Source: a virus. Taken from it: a DNA stretch of 24,746 nt. The stretch is taken from positions 1 through 24,746 of the IMG/VR virus record IMGVR_UViG_3300035698_004574, one strand, 5' to 3'. The notes beneath the pieces are model-generated. The model had not been told where the DNA came from and ran no database searches. It saw only the letters and a program-made list of their open reading frames with translations. The translations under genes were made by a program, and so were the position numbers. Each line of letters starts with the position of its first letter. Within the stretch, counting starts at the first letter, position 1. Below, one piece after another: positions 6,986 to 13,414 of this stretch.

Positions 6986-7671
6986 GGTAATAAATTTAAA
7001 ATTCTCTCCGCCTCAATTTGATTGAACGGTCTCAACATGTGGGCGTCAATCTTCTCGCCTGGAGCGTTCAAAGTTCTTTCCCAGTCAGCGCGGTCAATTC
7101 GTCCTTTCGCTAATCCGTTCGTAAATCCTCGATCAATTAAATCAATTGACTCAGGGTTTGCGTTTACGTTTATTCTCTCAGTTATAATCTGTTGGTCAAC
7201 TGTCCACCACGTTTCCCAGTGCTCAGATTTTGCGTTCGGATATTTATCGAGCAACTCTGGGAGAGTTTCTTCAGGGATTATTTTTTCCCAGTATTCCGAT
7301 TTCATTGCAATGTAGCAAATCGGATATTGAGAGCGGCCTGTCAAATCGAATCCGTAGACCGTCAACTTGTTTTCGTTCGGGTGCCAGTAGTCAGAGCAGG
7401 GCATCATATCAACGTCTGAGGTCATAATGAATCCGTCAGTAAATCTGTGGCCTAGCAAACGAATGCACTGGACGACTGTCTCAGGCCTGTAATCTCCGCC
7501 CGCAAAAGTGACGTCAATGGTTTTGTTTTTAGGGTCCTTTGTTGATATCGTGATCCCGTGAGTAAATGTCAAAGTTTCCCAGCCTAATTTATTCCAGGCC
7601 TTTTGAACGTATGGCAAATAATTCAGATAATCTGGGTTATTGTTTGTCGATAGTATTACTGTCTTTTTCAT
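6982..7671 (-). CDS. Putative glycosyltransferase with DVD motif
   Basis: A 229-residue protein opening with VILSTNNNPDYLNYLPYV, the usual first strand and loop of nucleotide-sugar transferases. GFIMTSDVDMMP (80-91) supplies a DxD motif (D86, D88), and the later WETWWTVDQQIITERI has the aromatic-rich W..DQ segment often seen near the active site of GT-A enzymes that pick sugar acceptors. There is no membrane segment. It lies directly downstream of the degraded homing-endonuclease remnant and is coupled to the next transferase by an ATGA overlap. Donor and acceptor are unknown. Confidence 0.7.
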   Translation of the reverse strand: MKKTVILSTNNNPDYLNYLPYVQKAWNKLGWETLTFTHGITISTKDPKNKTIDVTFAGGDYRPETVVQCIRLLGHRFTDGFIMTSDVDMMPCSDYWHPNENKLTVYGFDLTGRSQYPICYIAMKSEYWEKIIPEETLPELLDKYPNAKSEHWETWWTVDQQIITERINVNANPESIDLIDRGFTNGLAKGRIDRADWERTLNAPGEKIDAHMLRPFNQIEAERILNLLP

Positions 7672-7674
7672 AAG

Positions 7675-7796
7675 TTATTTATTTAGATATTTCCATTTAA
7701 AACCGTAGGCATGAGGTCTCTCTCCTCTTGCCGCCTCTTTTTTATGTTTACTGACTGACCTATATAAATTCGGCCTGAAGGTGAAACAATCCTCAT
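7675..7796 (-). pseudogene. Remnant of a GIY-YIG/NUMOD homing endonuclease
   Basis: Two frames of this 122-nt gap recall opposite ends of one type of protein. From the ATG at 7796, a 37-codon frame starts MRIV, then SPSGRIYIGQSVNIKKR, the YIG half and following helix of a GIY-YIG nuclease domain. In another frame, ending at TAA 7677-7675, stands ARGERPHAYGFKWKYLNK, like the C-terminal end of NUMOD-type DNA-binding repeats in phage homing endonucleases. The GIY strand, the catalytic middle and the linker are absent. The simplest reading is a large internal deletion with frameshift. The second frame is the same frame as the upstream glycosyltransferase, entered past its TGA. It is not a working enzyme. 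Confidence 0.55.
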
Positions 7797-7797
7797 A

Positions 7798-8655
7798 TCA
7801 AAAAACAAATGGATCAGTCCAATAAAAAATCCTAGGATATTTTTTCTCTACCTCCTGGATGTCCTTGAATAACTCTTTTTTTGTCGACAGGAATCTCTCC
7901 ATTGTCGGGGAATAATATCCAGCCGCCCCAATGTGCCCGCACAGTAAATCAGTCTCCTTCAAGCTCTCATCAAGACCGATATCTATATCTGGTATATGAT
8001 TGTGGAAGTCACTCAGAAACGTATCTCCGTGACCTAAAACATAGTGCTGAGTGATTGAGTCCGTTCCTTTGGTCCCGACTGCAGGATATATCACTCTATT
8101 TAAAAAGTCCTGGTCACTGCCTTTCCTGTCGAAATTAATGTACTCAGATTTCGTGAGCATCTCGTCCCACGTTTGGCCCACCTTTTCAGTAATGTAATCA
8201 GGTTTAAATCCTATCATTCCGCCCATTAAAGGGATTGAATGACTGACTGAGTCGCAAATTGCGTGCGCTGCTTTGTCACTTTCGATCCATTGAGCAACCG
8301 CTTGAGCGTCTCTGTATGTTGTCGGACTGTCAAGGTCTCTGCAAATTACGTGTGAATATTTCCAGGCTCCGGCCTCCATTTCAAAGATAGGCTTCATTCG
8401 CCAAAGCATAGCCAGACAGAGCGGGGCCTCGGTTTCTACTTTCGTAGTGATTCCGATATTTTCAAAAATGAATTTATAAGCCTCGTATGTCTGGGGGTCC
8501 GTATGCAGAACGATTTCCCAGTCTGGAAAAATTAACCTGTTTAATCTGACGTTGATCAGTAGGCCTCTCAGGTAAGAGTGAAAATCAAAGCAGTTGGCTG
8601 CTCTCTCTTTACCGAATCCAAAAAGGCTGTATGATATTGCTTTTTTTCTTTTCAT
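7798..8655 (-). CDS. Putative glycosyltransferase with RDLDS motif
   Basis: The largest transferase of the island at 285 residues. It opens with AISYSLFGFG, then IFPDWEIVLHTD (42-53), then MLWRMKPIFE (83-92), and HVICRDLDSP (102-111) with a DxD motif (D107, D109). The following YRDAQAVAQWI, MGGMIGFK and GSDQDFLN are typical of a family of GT-A transferases found in capsule and phage loci. It has no membrane helix. Unlike its neighbours it has a private promoter-like site directly before its ATG, so it may start a second transcript within the operon. Its TGA is followed by 40 sense codons in frame, which I attribute to the endonuclease remnant. Confidence 0.78.
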   Translation of the reverse strand: MKRKKAISYSLFGFGKERAANCFDFHSYLRGLLINVRLNRLIFPDWEIVLHTDPQTYEAYKFIFENIGITTKVETEAPLCLAMLWRMKPIFEMEAGAWKYSHVICRDLDSPTTYRDAQAVAQWIESDKAAHAICDSVSHSIPLMGGMIGFKPDYITEKVGQTWDEMLTKSEYINFDRKGSDQDFLNRVIYPAVGTKGTDSITQHYVLGHGDTFLSDFHNHIPDIDIGLDESLKETDLLCGHIGAAGYYSPTMERFLSTKKELFKDIQEVEKKYPRIFYWTDPFVF

Positions 8656-8673
8656 GTTTACAAATATACAAAC
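8656..8673. repeat. 18-bp shared element, copy 2
   Basis: GTTTACAAATATACAAAC abuts the start codon of the glycosyltransferase at 8655 and differs from the copy at 3558-3575 at one position. In this copy the minus strand contains a perfect TATATTTG box. Confidence 0.5.
8661..8668 (-). promoter_or_regulatory. TATATTTG promoter-like -7 box
   Basis: The minus strand reads TATATTTG, a perfect match to the Bacteroidota -7 consensus TAnnTTTG, ending 5 nt before the ATG at 8655. A clear TTTG at the -33 distance is not seen. If used, the transcript would begin at about the start codon. Confidence 0.45.
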
Positions 8674-8674
8674 T

Positions 8675-9241
8675 TTATTTGTTTGAGCGGTATAAATAAT
8701 AATAAATGATTTCGTCCGAGTAAACCTCTGATTTTAAGAGACCTGAGCGCTGTATTTGGTCGCTCCAGTCCTTATCTTCTCCGTGATTTATTTCTTTAAA
8801 CTTAAATTTTTTCGCAATTTCTGACTTGATACAGTTCAAATGATTCGGGTTTCTCTCGTACTTAATCTCATTCTCAGTCGTTTTCCATTCCGAGTATTTA
8901 ATCGAGTGCTCGAAAATCTCAGGATTCTCTCCGTCAGTCGTCATGATCCCTCTCAAAGAAAGGCAATCGGGACCCGACTTGATTCCCTCCTTTATTGTTT
9001 TGATAAAGTTCGCGCCTGGCTTGTCGTCTGAATCAAAGAATAGTAAGTATTGGCCTTGAGCTATTTCGAGCAAGTCGTTTCTTTTGGTCCCGATTGACCC
9101 CTCCGCCATATTAGTGATTATCTGATAATCCTCATTTATTGACCATCCGGCTAGGACCCCCTGAACTATTAAATCATTTATCAAGGTGTCGGTCATGTCC
9201 ATTCTGTCCGGCGTGCTAGGAATTAAAATAGATAGTTTCAT
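8675..9241 (-). CDS. Putative family 2-like glycosyltransferase
   Basis: About 188 residues from the ATG at 9241, chosen because it forms an ATGA overlap with the small gene upstream and puts MKLSILIPSTPDR, the classic GT2 first strand, at the N-terminus; the frame extends 9 codons further upstream without such a signal. IGTKRNDLLEIAQGQYLLFFDSDDK is the nucleotide-sugar binding core, with DSDD (70-73) as the metal site. HGEDKDWSDQI near the C-terminus matches the ED acceptor-side motif of GT-A enzymes. It is soluble and shorter than average GT2 enzymes, but the catalytic core appears complete. Confidence 0.8.
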   Translation of the reverse strand: MKLSILIPSTPDRMDMTDTLINDLIVQGVLAGWSINEDYQIITNMAEGSIGTKRNDLLEIAQGQYLLFFDSDDKPGANFIKTIKEGIKSGPDCLSLRGIMTTDGENPEIFEHSIKYSEWKTTENEIKYERNPNHLNCIKSEIAKKFKFKEINHGEDKDWSDQIQRSGLLKSEVYSDEIIYYYLYRSNK

Positions 9242-9375
9242 TTCTTGTAAATTTTTAACGTGAAGCATAAGAAAAGATAATCAACTTTTTTCGCGTGAGG
9301 TGAAATATTTATTTTTTGCGGAATCAAAACCCATTCTCTCAGGCTGACGGATAGAACTATTTGCTTAATTTTCAT
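9238..9375 (-). CDS. Small translationally coupled protein of unknown function
   Basis: A 45-codon reading frame that exactly fills the space between two glycosyltransferase genes. Its ATG (9375-9373) overlaps the stop of the upstream gene (TGA 9374-9372) and its own TGA (9240-9238) overlaps the next ATG, so both junctions are ATGA. The protein begins MKIKQIVLSVSLREWVLIP and has a short hydrophobic stretch (YLFLCFTLKIY) and an overall basic character. No family is recognised. The double coupling is the main argument that it is translated. It could also merely be a passage that keeps ribosomes moving between the flanking genes. Confidence 0.45.
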   Translation of the reverse strand: MKIKQIVLSVSLREWVLIPQKINISPHAKKVDYLFLCFTLKIYKK

Positions 9376-10040
9376 ACTGGAAATCCCTCCGCACGTCTTT
9401 TGTGATAGACTGCTTTACCTTGAGCCCAGTTGTTCGAGCTGTTTTGATACGTCTCGTCAATTTGGCTTTTCAGATTTGGGTCCGGGTTGGTGTAATGTAG
9501 GTGAGGGAATTTGAGCGGCTCGGCAAAAATTAACCATTGATTTTTATCGCATACGTGATAAAGGTCCTGATCTACGAACATTGATAAATATAACGGATTC
9601 CAGAAATAGCCTAGCCTCTTATGTAAGGCCTTGCTCATTATTGGAATGGTTAAGACGTCAACTTTAAAACGCTGGAGGCAGTCGTCAACTTTCAAAAGCC
9701 AGAGCTCAGGATTATTCAGGACCGCGACTGAATCAATAATCAACTGATCCCATCCGATAGGACAATCGAAATCGTCAGACAAATAAATCAATATATCTCC
9801 GCGAGAAACTTTTGCCGCGACATTGGTCGCTTGCACGACTGAATCATTCGCGCTCGCGCAAATCGTGGAGCCCTCTTTGAATAGAGCTTTATACAGCTCA
9901 AGTTGAGAGTCGTCAAGGTCAACTGAAAGTATATGCTCAATTTCATTGAAGCCCGAAGCCTTTGAAAGCCATTTATTCAGCGTTTCGCTTGCTTGTTTTG
10001 CGCGCCCCCGCGAGGGGTGTATCAGTGAGATTTTAGTCAT
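9372..10040 (-). CDS. Putative family 2-like glycosyltransferase
   Basis: A 222-residue protein. ISLIHPSRGRAKQASETLNKW is a typical GT2 opening, with the acidic loop SVDLDDSQ at 39-46. GDILIYLSDDFDCPIGW (81-97) is the central strand with an SDDFD metal-binding motif (D89, D90, D92). The C-terminal FPHLHYTNPDP supplies a His-rich acceptor-side segment. It is soluble. It overlaps the upstream transferase by 8 nt and the small gene downstream by an ATGA. Donor and acceptor are unknown. Confidence 0.8.
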   Translation of the reverse strand: MTKISLIHPSRGRAKQASETLNKWLSKASGFNEIEHILSVDLDDSQLELYKALFKEGSTICASANDSVVQATNVAAKVSRGDILIYLSDDFDCPIGWDQLIIDSVAVLNNPELWLLKVDDCLQRFKVDVLTIPIMSKALHKRLGYFWNPLYLSMFVDQDLYHVCDKNQWLIFAEPLKFPHLHYTNPDPNLKSQIDETYQNSSNNWAQGKAVYHKRRAEGFPV

Positions 10041-10680
10041 AGTATTCAGTATAAAATTTATAACTTATAGGGTCCATATATTTTTTTAGAAATTCGAAAT
10101 TGTGGTCTAGGTTTTTATACCTATGCAGTAAATCAGTATGAAATTTGCCGCCTGTCAATCCTTCGCCGTGCTTTATCCCTATGCAGTTCGGACTCGCTGG
10201 CATATAGGTTAAATGCTTCAGGCCCGACAGGGTCCAAAGATGACTATCAGTATAAGGTTGTTTATCGTTGCACCATTCGAAATTTAGATCAGGCTTAATG
10301 AGTGTATTCATTGCGCTCGACCTTGAGAAGTGGTCAAATTGAAAGTAAGCCTTTAGCTTTAGATTATAATAGAGCGTGTATCTCTGACCGAAAAGCTCAG
10401 GCTTTCCGTGAGAGGTCCAGGCGTTGACAACCTCCTCAATATAAGTCGGAGAGTAAAAATCGTCATTCTCTATAAAGAAAATGCAATCGAGTCCTCGATT
10501 TCTGAGAGTATTATATCCGGTCCTATACCTCAGAGTGATATCTGACTCAGGCCATTTTGGCGCAAAATTTACGAGCTCAATCACTTCGATTTCAACGGTT
10601 TGGGCCGTTAACATTCTCAAACAATTCTCTAAAAATTTAGGTCTGTCCGACCTGTCGGGAATGATTACTCCTATTCTCAT
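10033..10680 (-). CDS. Putative glycosyltransferase, first gene of the glycan operon
   Basis: A 215-residue protein beginning MRIGVIIPDRSDRPKFLENCLRM, a GT2-type first strand and helix. GLDCIFFIENDDFYSPTYIEEV (63-84) carries the NDD metal-binding site (D73, D74). The later HLWTLSGLKHLTYMP and IGIKHGEGLTGG fit the acceptor half of GT-A folds. There is no membrane segment. It is the promoter-proximal gene of the minus-strand operon, with a TATATTTG box 4 nt before its ATG and a 23-bp palindrome just beyond that box, so its expression, and probably that of the genes below it, is likely regulated there. Confidence 0.75.
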   Translation of the reverse strand: MRIGVIIPDRSDRPKFLENCLRMLTAQTVEIEVIELVNFAPKWPESDITLRYRTGYNTLRNRGLDCIFFIENDDFYSPTYIEEVVNAWTSHGKPELFGQRYTLYYNLKLKAYFQFDHFSRSSAMNTLIKPDLNFEWCNDKQPYTDSHLWTLSGLKHLTYMPASPNCIGIKHGEGLTGGKFHTDLLHRYKNLDHNFEFLKKYMDPISYKFYTEYYD

Positions 10681-10684
10681 GACG

Positions 10685-10692
10685 CAAATATA
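10685..10692 (-). promoter_or_regulatory. TATATTTG promoter-like -7 box for the glycan operon
   Basis: The minus strand reads TATATTTG, matching TAnnTTTG, and ends 4 nt before the ATG at 10680. The region where a -33 TTTG would be expected is occupied by the palindrome at 10697-10719 and does not match the consensus, which would suit a promoter that depends on, or is blocked by, a bound regulator. Confidence 0.5.
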
Positions 10693-10696
10693 AAAA

Positions 10697-10719
10697 TTTA
10701 CTGTAATAATTACAGTAAA
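10697..10719. promoter_or_regulatory. Perfect 23-bp palindrome, candidate operator
   Basis: The arm TTTACTGTAAT (10697-10707) and its exact reverse complement (10709-10719) flank a single A. Each half contains a smaller dyad TTACnGTAA (10698-10706 and 10710-10718), with centres 12 bp apart, so two repressor dimers could bind side by side. It lies between the divergent glycan operon and tail operon, overlapping the -33 area of the minus-strand promoter. A stem-loop terminator is unlikely because both adjacent genes start here. Confidence 0.55.
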
Positions 10720-10786
10720 AATTCAATATATTTTTTAAAATATGTCAGATTTGTCTCAAGATTTTTCTAATTAAAAAAACTTATAG

Positions 10787-12301
10787 ATGTCAAGTAATGC
10801 AGTAGGTAGTTCAGTTCAGTCGGCGGTTGTTGGCTATAAGATAACAAAAGGAGACTTCAGGAATGAAACTCCAAACCTCCCACAAAGAGTCGCTTTATTA
10901 GGAGAGGCAAACTTTGCAAATCAAGGGACGCTAAGCTTGGCAGCTAAAGAAATTACAACTTCACAACAGGCGGGCGAGCTTTACGGCTTTGGGTCCCCTA
11001 TTCATATGGCAATGAGAATATTGCGCCCCGCTTCAGGTGGTGGTTTAGGTGGTATCCCTGTTTACGTCTATCCTCAAGCAGAGGCTGGATCGGCAACACA
11101 TAGACAACTTGATATAACTATCACTGGCTATGCTACAGCAAATGCTACTCATACGGTGGTGATTGCGGGACGTGAAGGATTAGAGGGCGGACGTTATGAC
11201 TTTGCGGTTGTAAAAGGAGATAGCTCAAACGAGATCAGTCAAAAAATTGAGGACGCTGTCAACAATGTTCTTGACTGTCCTATGACAGCAACGGGATCGG
11301 GATATGATTCGTCTTTAACTACGAAATGGAAAGGCTTGACTGCTCAAGAAATCACTGTAACAGTATCAACGAACGACTTAGCTGTCGGAATAACTTACGC
11401 GGTCGCTGAAATCACAGCGGGCTCAGGAACTCCTGCAGTCACTACGGCTCTGAATTTATTCGGGAACGCCTGGAATACAATCGTTGTAAATACTTACGGG
11501 ACAGTTTCGTCAATCATGACAGAGCTTGAGGACTTCAACGGAATAGCTGATCCAACGACTCCAACAGGTCGTTATACTAGCACAACAATGAAACCGTTTA
11601 TTGCTTTGACTGGATCGGTTGCGAACAACCCGTCAGACACTACGAACGCGAGACTTACTGAAATGACTATCGCAATCTGTCCGGCACCATTAAGCCCAGC
11701 CCACCCATTAGAGGCGGCAGCGAATCAAGCGGTCAATTTTGCTACAACTTCACAGGATAGCCCGAATTCGGACACTATCGAACAAAAATATTCAGATATG
11801 CCCGCTCCGGCTGACGGAGATATCGGCTCAATGGCTGTCTATGCAAATAGAGACTCATTTGTCAAAAAGGGTTGTTCTACTGTTGACATAGTTGACGGAG
11901 AGTATATCGTAAAAGATTTTGTCACCACTTACCACCCAACAGGAGAAACTCCTGCTCAATTTGCTTACTGTAGAAACTTAATGCTGGACCTTAACGTCTT
12001 TTATGGTTACTATTTGAAAGAGCAAATTTCGGTAGTTGGGAAAACATTAATTGACGGGACTGTAATAGTTAACGCGGCGAATACGATTTCGACTGATGTC
12101 TGGAAAGGAATTCTTTTCAAATATGCTGACGAATTAGGAGCGAGAGCTTTAATTGCTGACGTTCAATTCATGAAAGACTCTTTAGTCGTTAATATCGGAA
12201 CTTCTAATCCTGACAGAATGGAGACTTTCTTCAGATATAAGAGAACCGGAACCGTGAGAATCGCGTCATCTACGGCAGAGGCTGGATTCAATTTCGGATA
12301 A
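10787..12301 (+). CDS. Tail sheath protein (Mu gpL-like)
   Basis: A 504-residue structural protein forming the contractile outer sheath. The N-terminal segment PQRVALLGEANFANQG with AGELYGFGSPIHMAMRIL follows the first sheath domain pattern, in which the fold inserts into the neighbouring subunit. The middle (about 110-240) is a Thr/Ala/Gly-rich beta domain exposed on the surface. The C-terminal part from about DVWKGILFKYADELGARALIAD to the end, with NPDRMETFFRYKRTGTVRIAS, is the conserved sheath core and ends in the extended C-terminal arm. It is followed by the tube gene in the order usual for myoviruses. It starts a plus-strand operon after an A-rich leader (TAATTAAAAAAAC). Confidence 0.85.
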   Translation: MSSNAVGSSVQSAVVGYKITKGDFRNETPNLPQRVALLGEANFANQGTLSLAAKEITTSQQAGELYGFGSPIHMAMRILRPASGGGLGGIPVYVYPQAEAGSATHRQLDITITGYATANATHTVVIAGREGLEGGRYDFAVVKGDSSNEISQKIEDAVNNVLDCPMTATGSGYDSSLTTKWKGLTAQEITVTVSTNDLAVGITYAVAEITAGSGTPAVTTALNLFGNAWNTIVVNTYGTVSSIMTELEDFNGIADPTTPTGRYTSTTMKPFIALTGSVANNPSDTTNARLTEMTIAICPAPLSPAHPLEAAANQAVNFATTSQDSPNSDTIEQKYSDMPAPADGDIGSMAVYANRDSFVKKGCSTVDIVDGEYIVKDFVTTYHPTGETPAQFAYCRNLMLDLNVFYGYYLKEQISVVGKTLIDGTVIVNAANTISTDVWKGILFKYADELGARALIADVQFMKDSLVVNIGTSNPDRMETFFRYKRTGTVRIASSTAEAGFNFG

Positions 12302-12334
12302 AAAATAATTAAATAAATAAAAAAAATAAATAGC

Positions 12335-12739
12335 ATGGCAGTAGGCGGAGACATTCTCGAAATTACTTATTCTCACCCAACACTCGGAGAGGGTAGATTC
12401 TACCCGAAAGCGAATGAGGGCAATACTTTAGATATCGGAGGGATTCGCTCAACTGATGACGCCTCAATGATAACGGCGTCAGGGTCAATGATCGACCAAA
12501 TGAACCGAGTCAGAGGATCGCTTGAGGCATTATGCGAGAACGATATGGCTATCAGAAATGATATCAACATTGTTCGTCAATTGGCTTCTGATCCAGTGCC
12601 TACAGACTTTACGGCGAGTATAATTAACGGCTCAGTTTGGGCTTTTAGTGGGAAACCTGTCGGAGATATTTCAGCAGACGTGAACGCGTCAACTTTCACT
12701 TTGAAGGTTGCCTTTGCACTTGCTGAAAAAATTGCATAG
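12335..12739 (+). CDS. Tail tube protein
   Basis: A 134-residue protein directly after the sheath. It is small, mostly beta and Asp/Ser/Ala-rich, with an N-terminal GGDILEITYSHPTLGEGRFYPKANEGNTLDIGG and a C-terminal strand STFTLKVAFALAEKIA. The size and position (sheath, tube, chaperone, tape measure) match the inner tube subunit of contractile tails, although no single catalytic-type motif can prove it. The ATG follows a long A/T-rich 33-nt spacer, suitable for a highly translated Bacteroidota-type leader. Confidence 0.75.
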   Translation: MAVGGDILEITYSHPTLGEGRFYPKANEGNTLDIGGIRSTDDASMITASGSMIDQMNRVRGSLEALCENDMAIRNDINIVRQLASDPVPTDFTASIINGSVWAFSGKPVGDISADVNASTFTLKVAFALAEKIA

Positions 12740-12761
12740 TAAACACATTAACTCACAAATA

Positions 12762-13214
12762 ATGGAAAACAAAGCACAAAATGAGGCCGTAAGGTCTCAA
12801 CAAAATCAGGCGACCCAAACGAGGGACGTGAAAGTCACGAGAGCAGTTGCTCAAAATGAAATGAATAAATGGCTCGATTTTAAAAAAATCAAAGCTAAAA
12901 AAAGAGAGGGTCTCGCTGAAAGTATCGAGGAAGTTATTGACTCAATTGAGGACGGAACTTTGCGACTTGATGAAGATAAGAAACTCATACAGGATTTAAG
13001 CTTTCCACTGGAGGGCGTGAGCGAATTAGTTTTTAAGCCTAGAATTCAAGCCGTTGACATTAATGCAGCGCTGAAGGGAATCAAAATGAATGATAACAAC
13101 GGGCGAGTAATCGCCTATATATCAGCATTAACTGGACGCCCAAAGACTTTGATTTCTAAACTTGACACTGAGGATATGTCTATCGGTAACACTTTAGCGG
13201 TTTTTTTTATCTAG
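12762..13214 (+). CDS. Tail assembly chaperone, short (unshifted) product
   Basis: About 150 residues from the ATG at 12762; the frame is open from 12708, but that would overlap the tube gene and adds an unlikely leader. The N-terminus is Gln/Asn-rich and charged, followed by a helical region (NKWLDFKKIKAKKREGLAESIEEVID), DLSFPLEGVSELVFKPRIQ, and TGRPKTLISKLD. Proteins in this position coat the tape measure during tail assembly and are made as a short and a long form. The TAG at 13212-13214 lies just after a run of eight T residues, where a -1 shift gives the long form. It resembles lambda gpG and the P2/Mu equivalents in role, not in close sequence. Confidence 0.75.
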   Translation: MENKAQNEAVRSQQNQATQTRDVKVTRAVAQNEMNKWLDFKKIKAKKREGLAESIEEVIDSIEDGTLRLDEDKKLIQDLSFPLEGVSELVFKPRIQAVDINAALKGIKMNDNNGRVIAYISALTGRPKTLISKLDTEDMSIGNTLAVFFI

Positions 13215-13414
13215 GGTTTACGCCTGAAGTAATTGAAAAAAATGAGTTTGAATTTGAGATAGACGTTATTCACGAAATGGTCAGAGTAGTAGCTCAAGTA
13301 TATCACTGGACGCCTGAATACATTAAAAATCTATATCTTGACGATATGGATTTTTTCGGTTTAGAATTTTGGTTTGACGCCGCGATTAGTACTGTAAAAA
13401 ATTTAAAAGAATAA
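12762..13414 (+). CDS. Tail assembly chaperone, long product by -1 frameshift
   Basis: After TTT TTT (13203-13208) in the zero frame, slipping back one base makes the next codon TAT (13208-13210). The frame then stays open for 68 codons to TAA at 13412-13414: YLGFTPEVIEKNEFEFEIDV, then HEMVRVVAQVYHWTPEYIKN and so on to STVKNLKE. The extension has no start of its own near its beginning and abuts the tape measure ATG at 13415. The YHWTPEYIKNLYLDD and FWFDAA pattern resembles the extension (gpT or E'-like) domains of other tail chaperones. The total is about 217 residues. This is a well-known mechanism in tailed phages; here it is read directly from the frames. Confidence 0.8.
13202..13208 (+). 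other. Programmed -1 frameshift slippery site (T TTT TTT)
   Basis: Zero-frame codons GTT TTT TTT ATC TAG provide the slippery heptamer T TTT TTT. Re-pairing one base back preserves all codon-anticodon contacts, and the zero-frame stop follows two codons later. No strong downstream stem-loop is obvious in the next 40 nt. Confidence 0.8.

Noticed and set aside
7022-7427. Plus-strand frames of 65-97 codons opposite a glycosyltransferase
   Set aside because: They are antisense shadows of a gene with a DxD motif and operon coupling; no promoter or family match.
10728-10743. AT-only inverted repeat (ATATTTT and AAAATAT)
   Set aside because: Low-complexity A/T sequence makes such a repeat likely by chance; it has no GC stem or other support.
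12302-12334. A/T-rich spacer between sheath and tube genes considered as terminator or origin
   Set aside because: It has no GC stem and no iterons, and it resembles the A-rich leaders used for translation in Bacteroidota.
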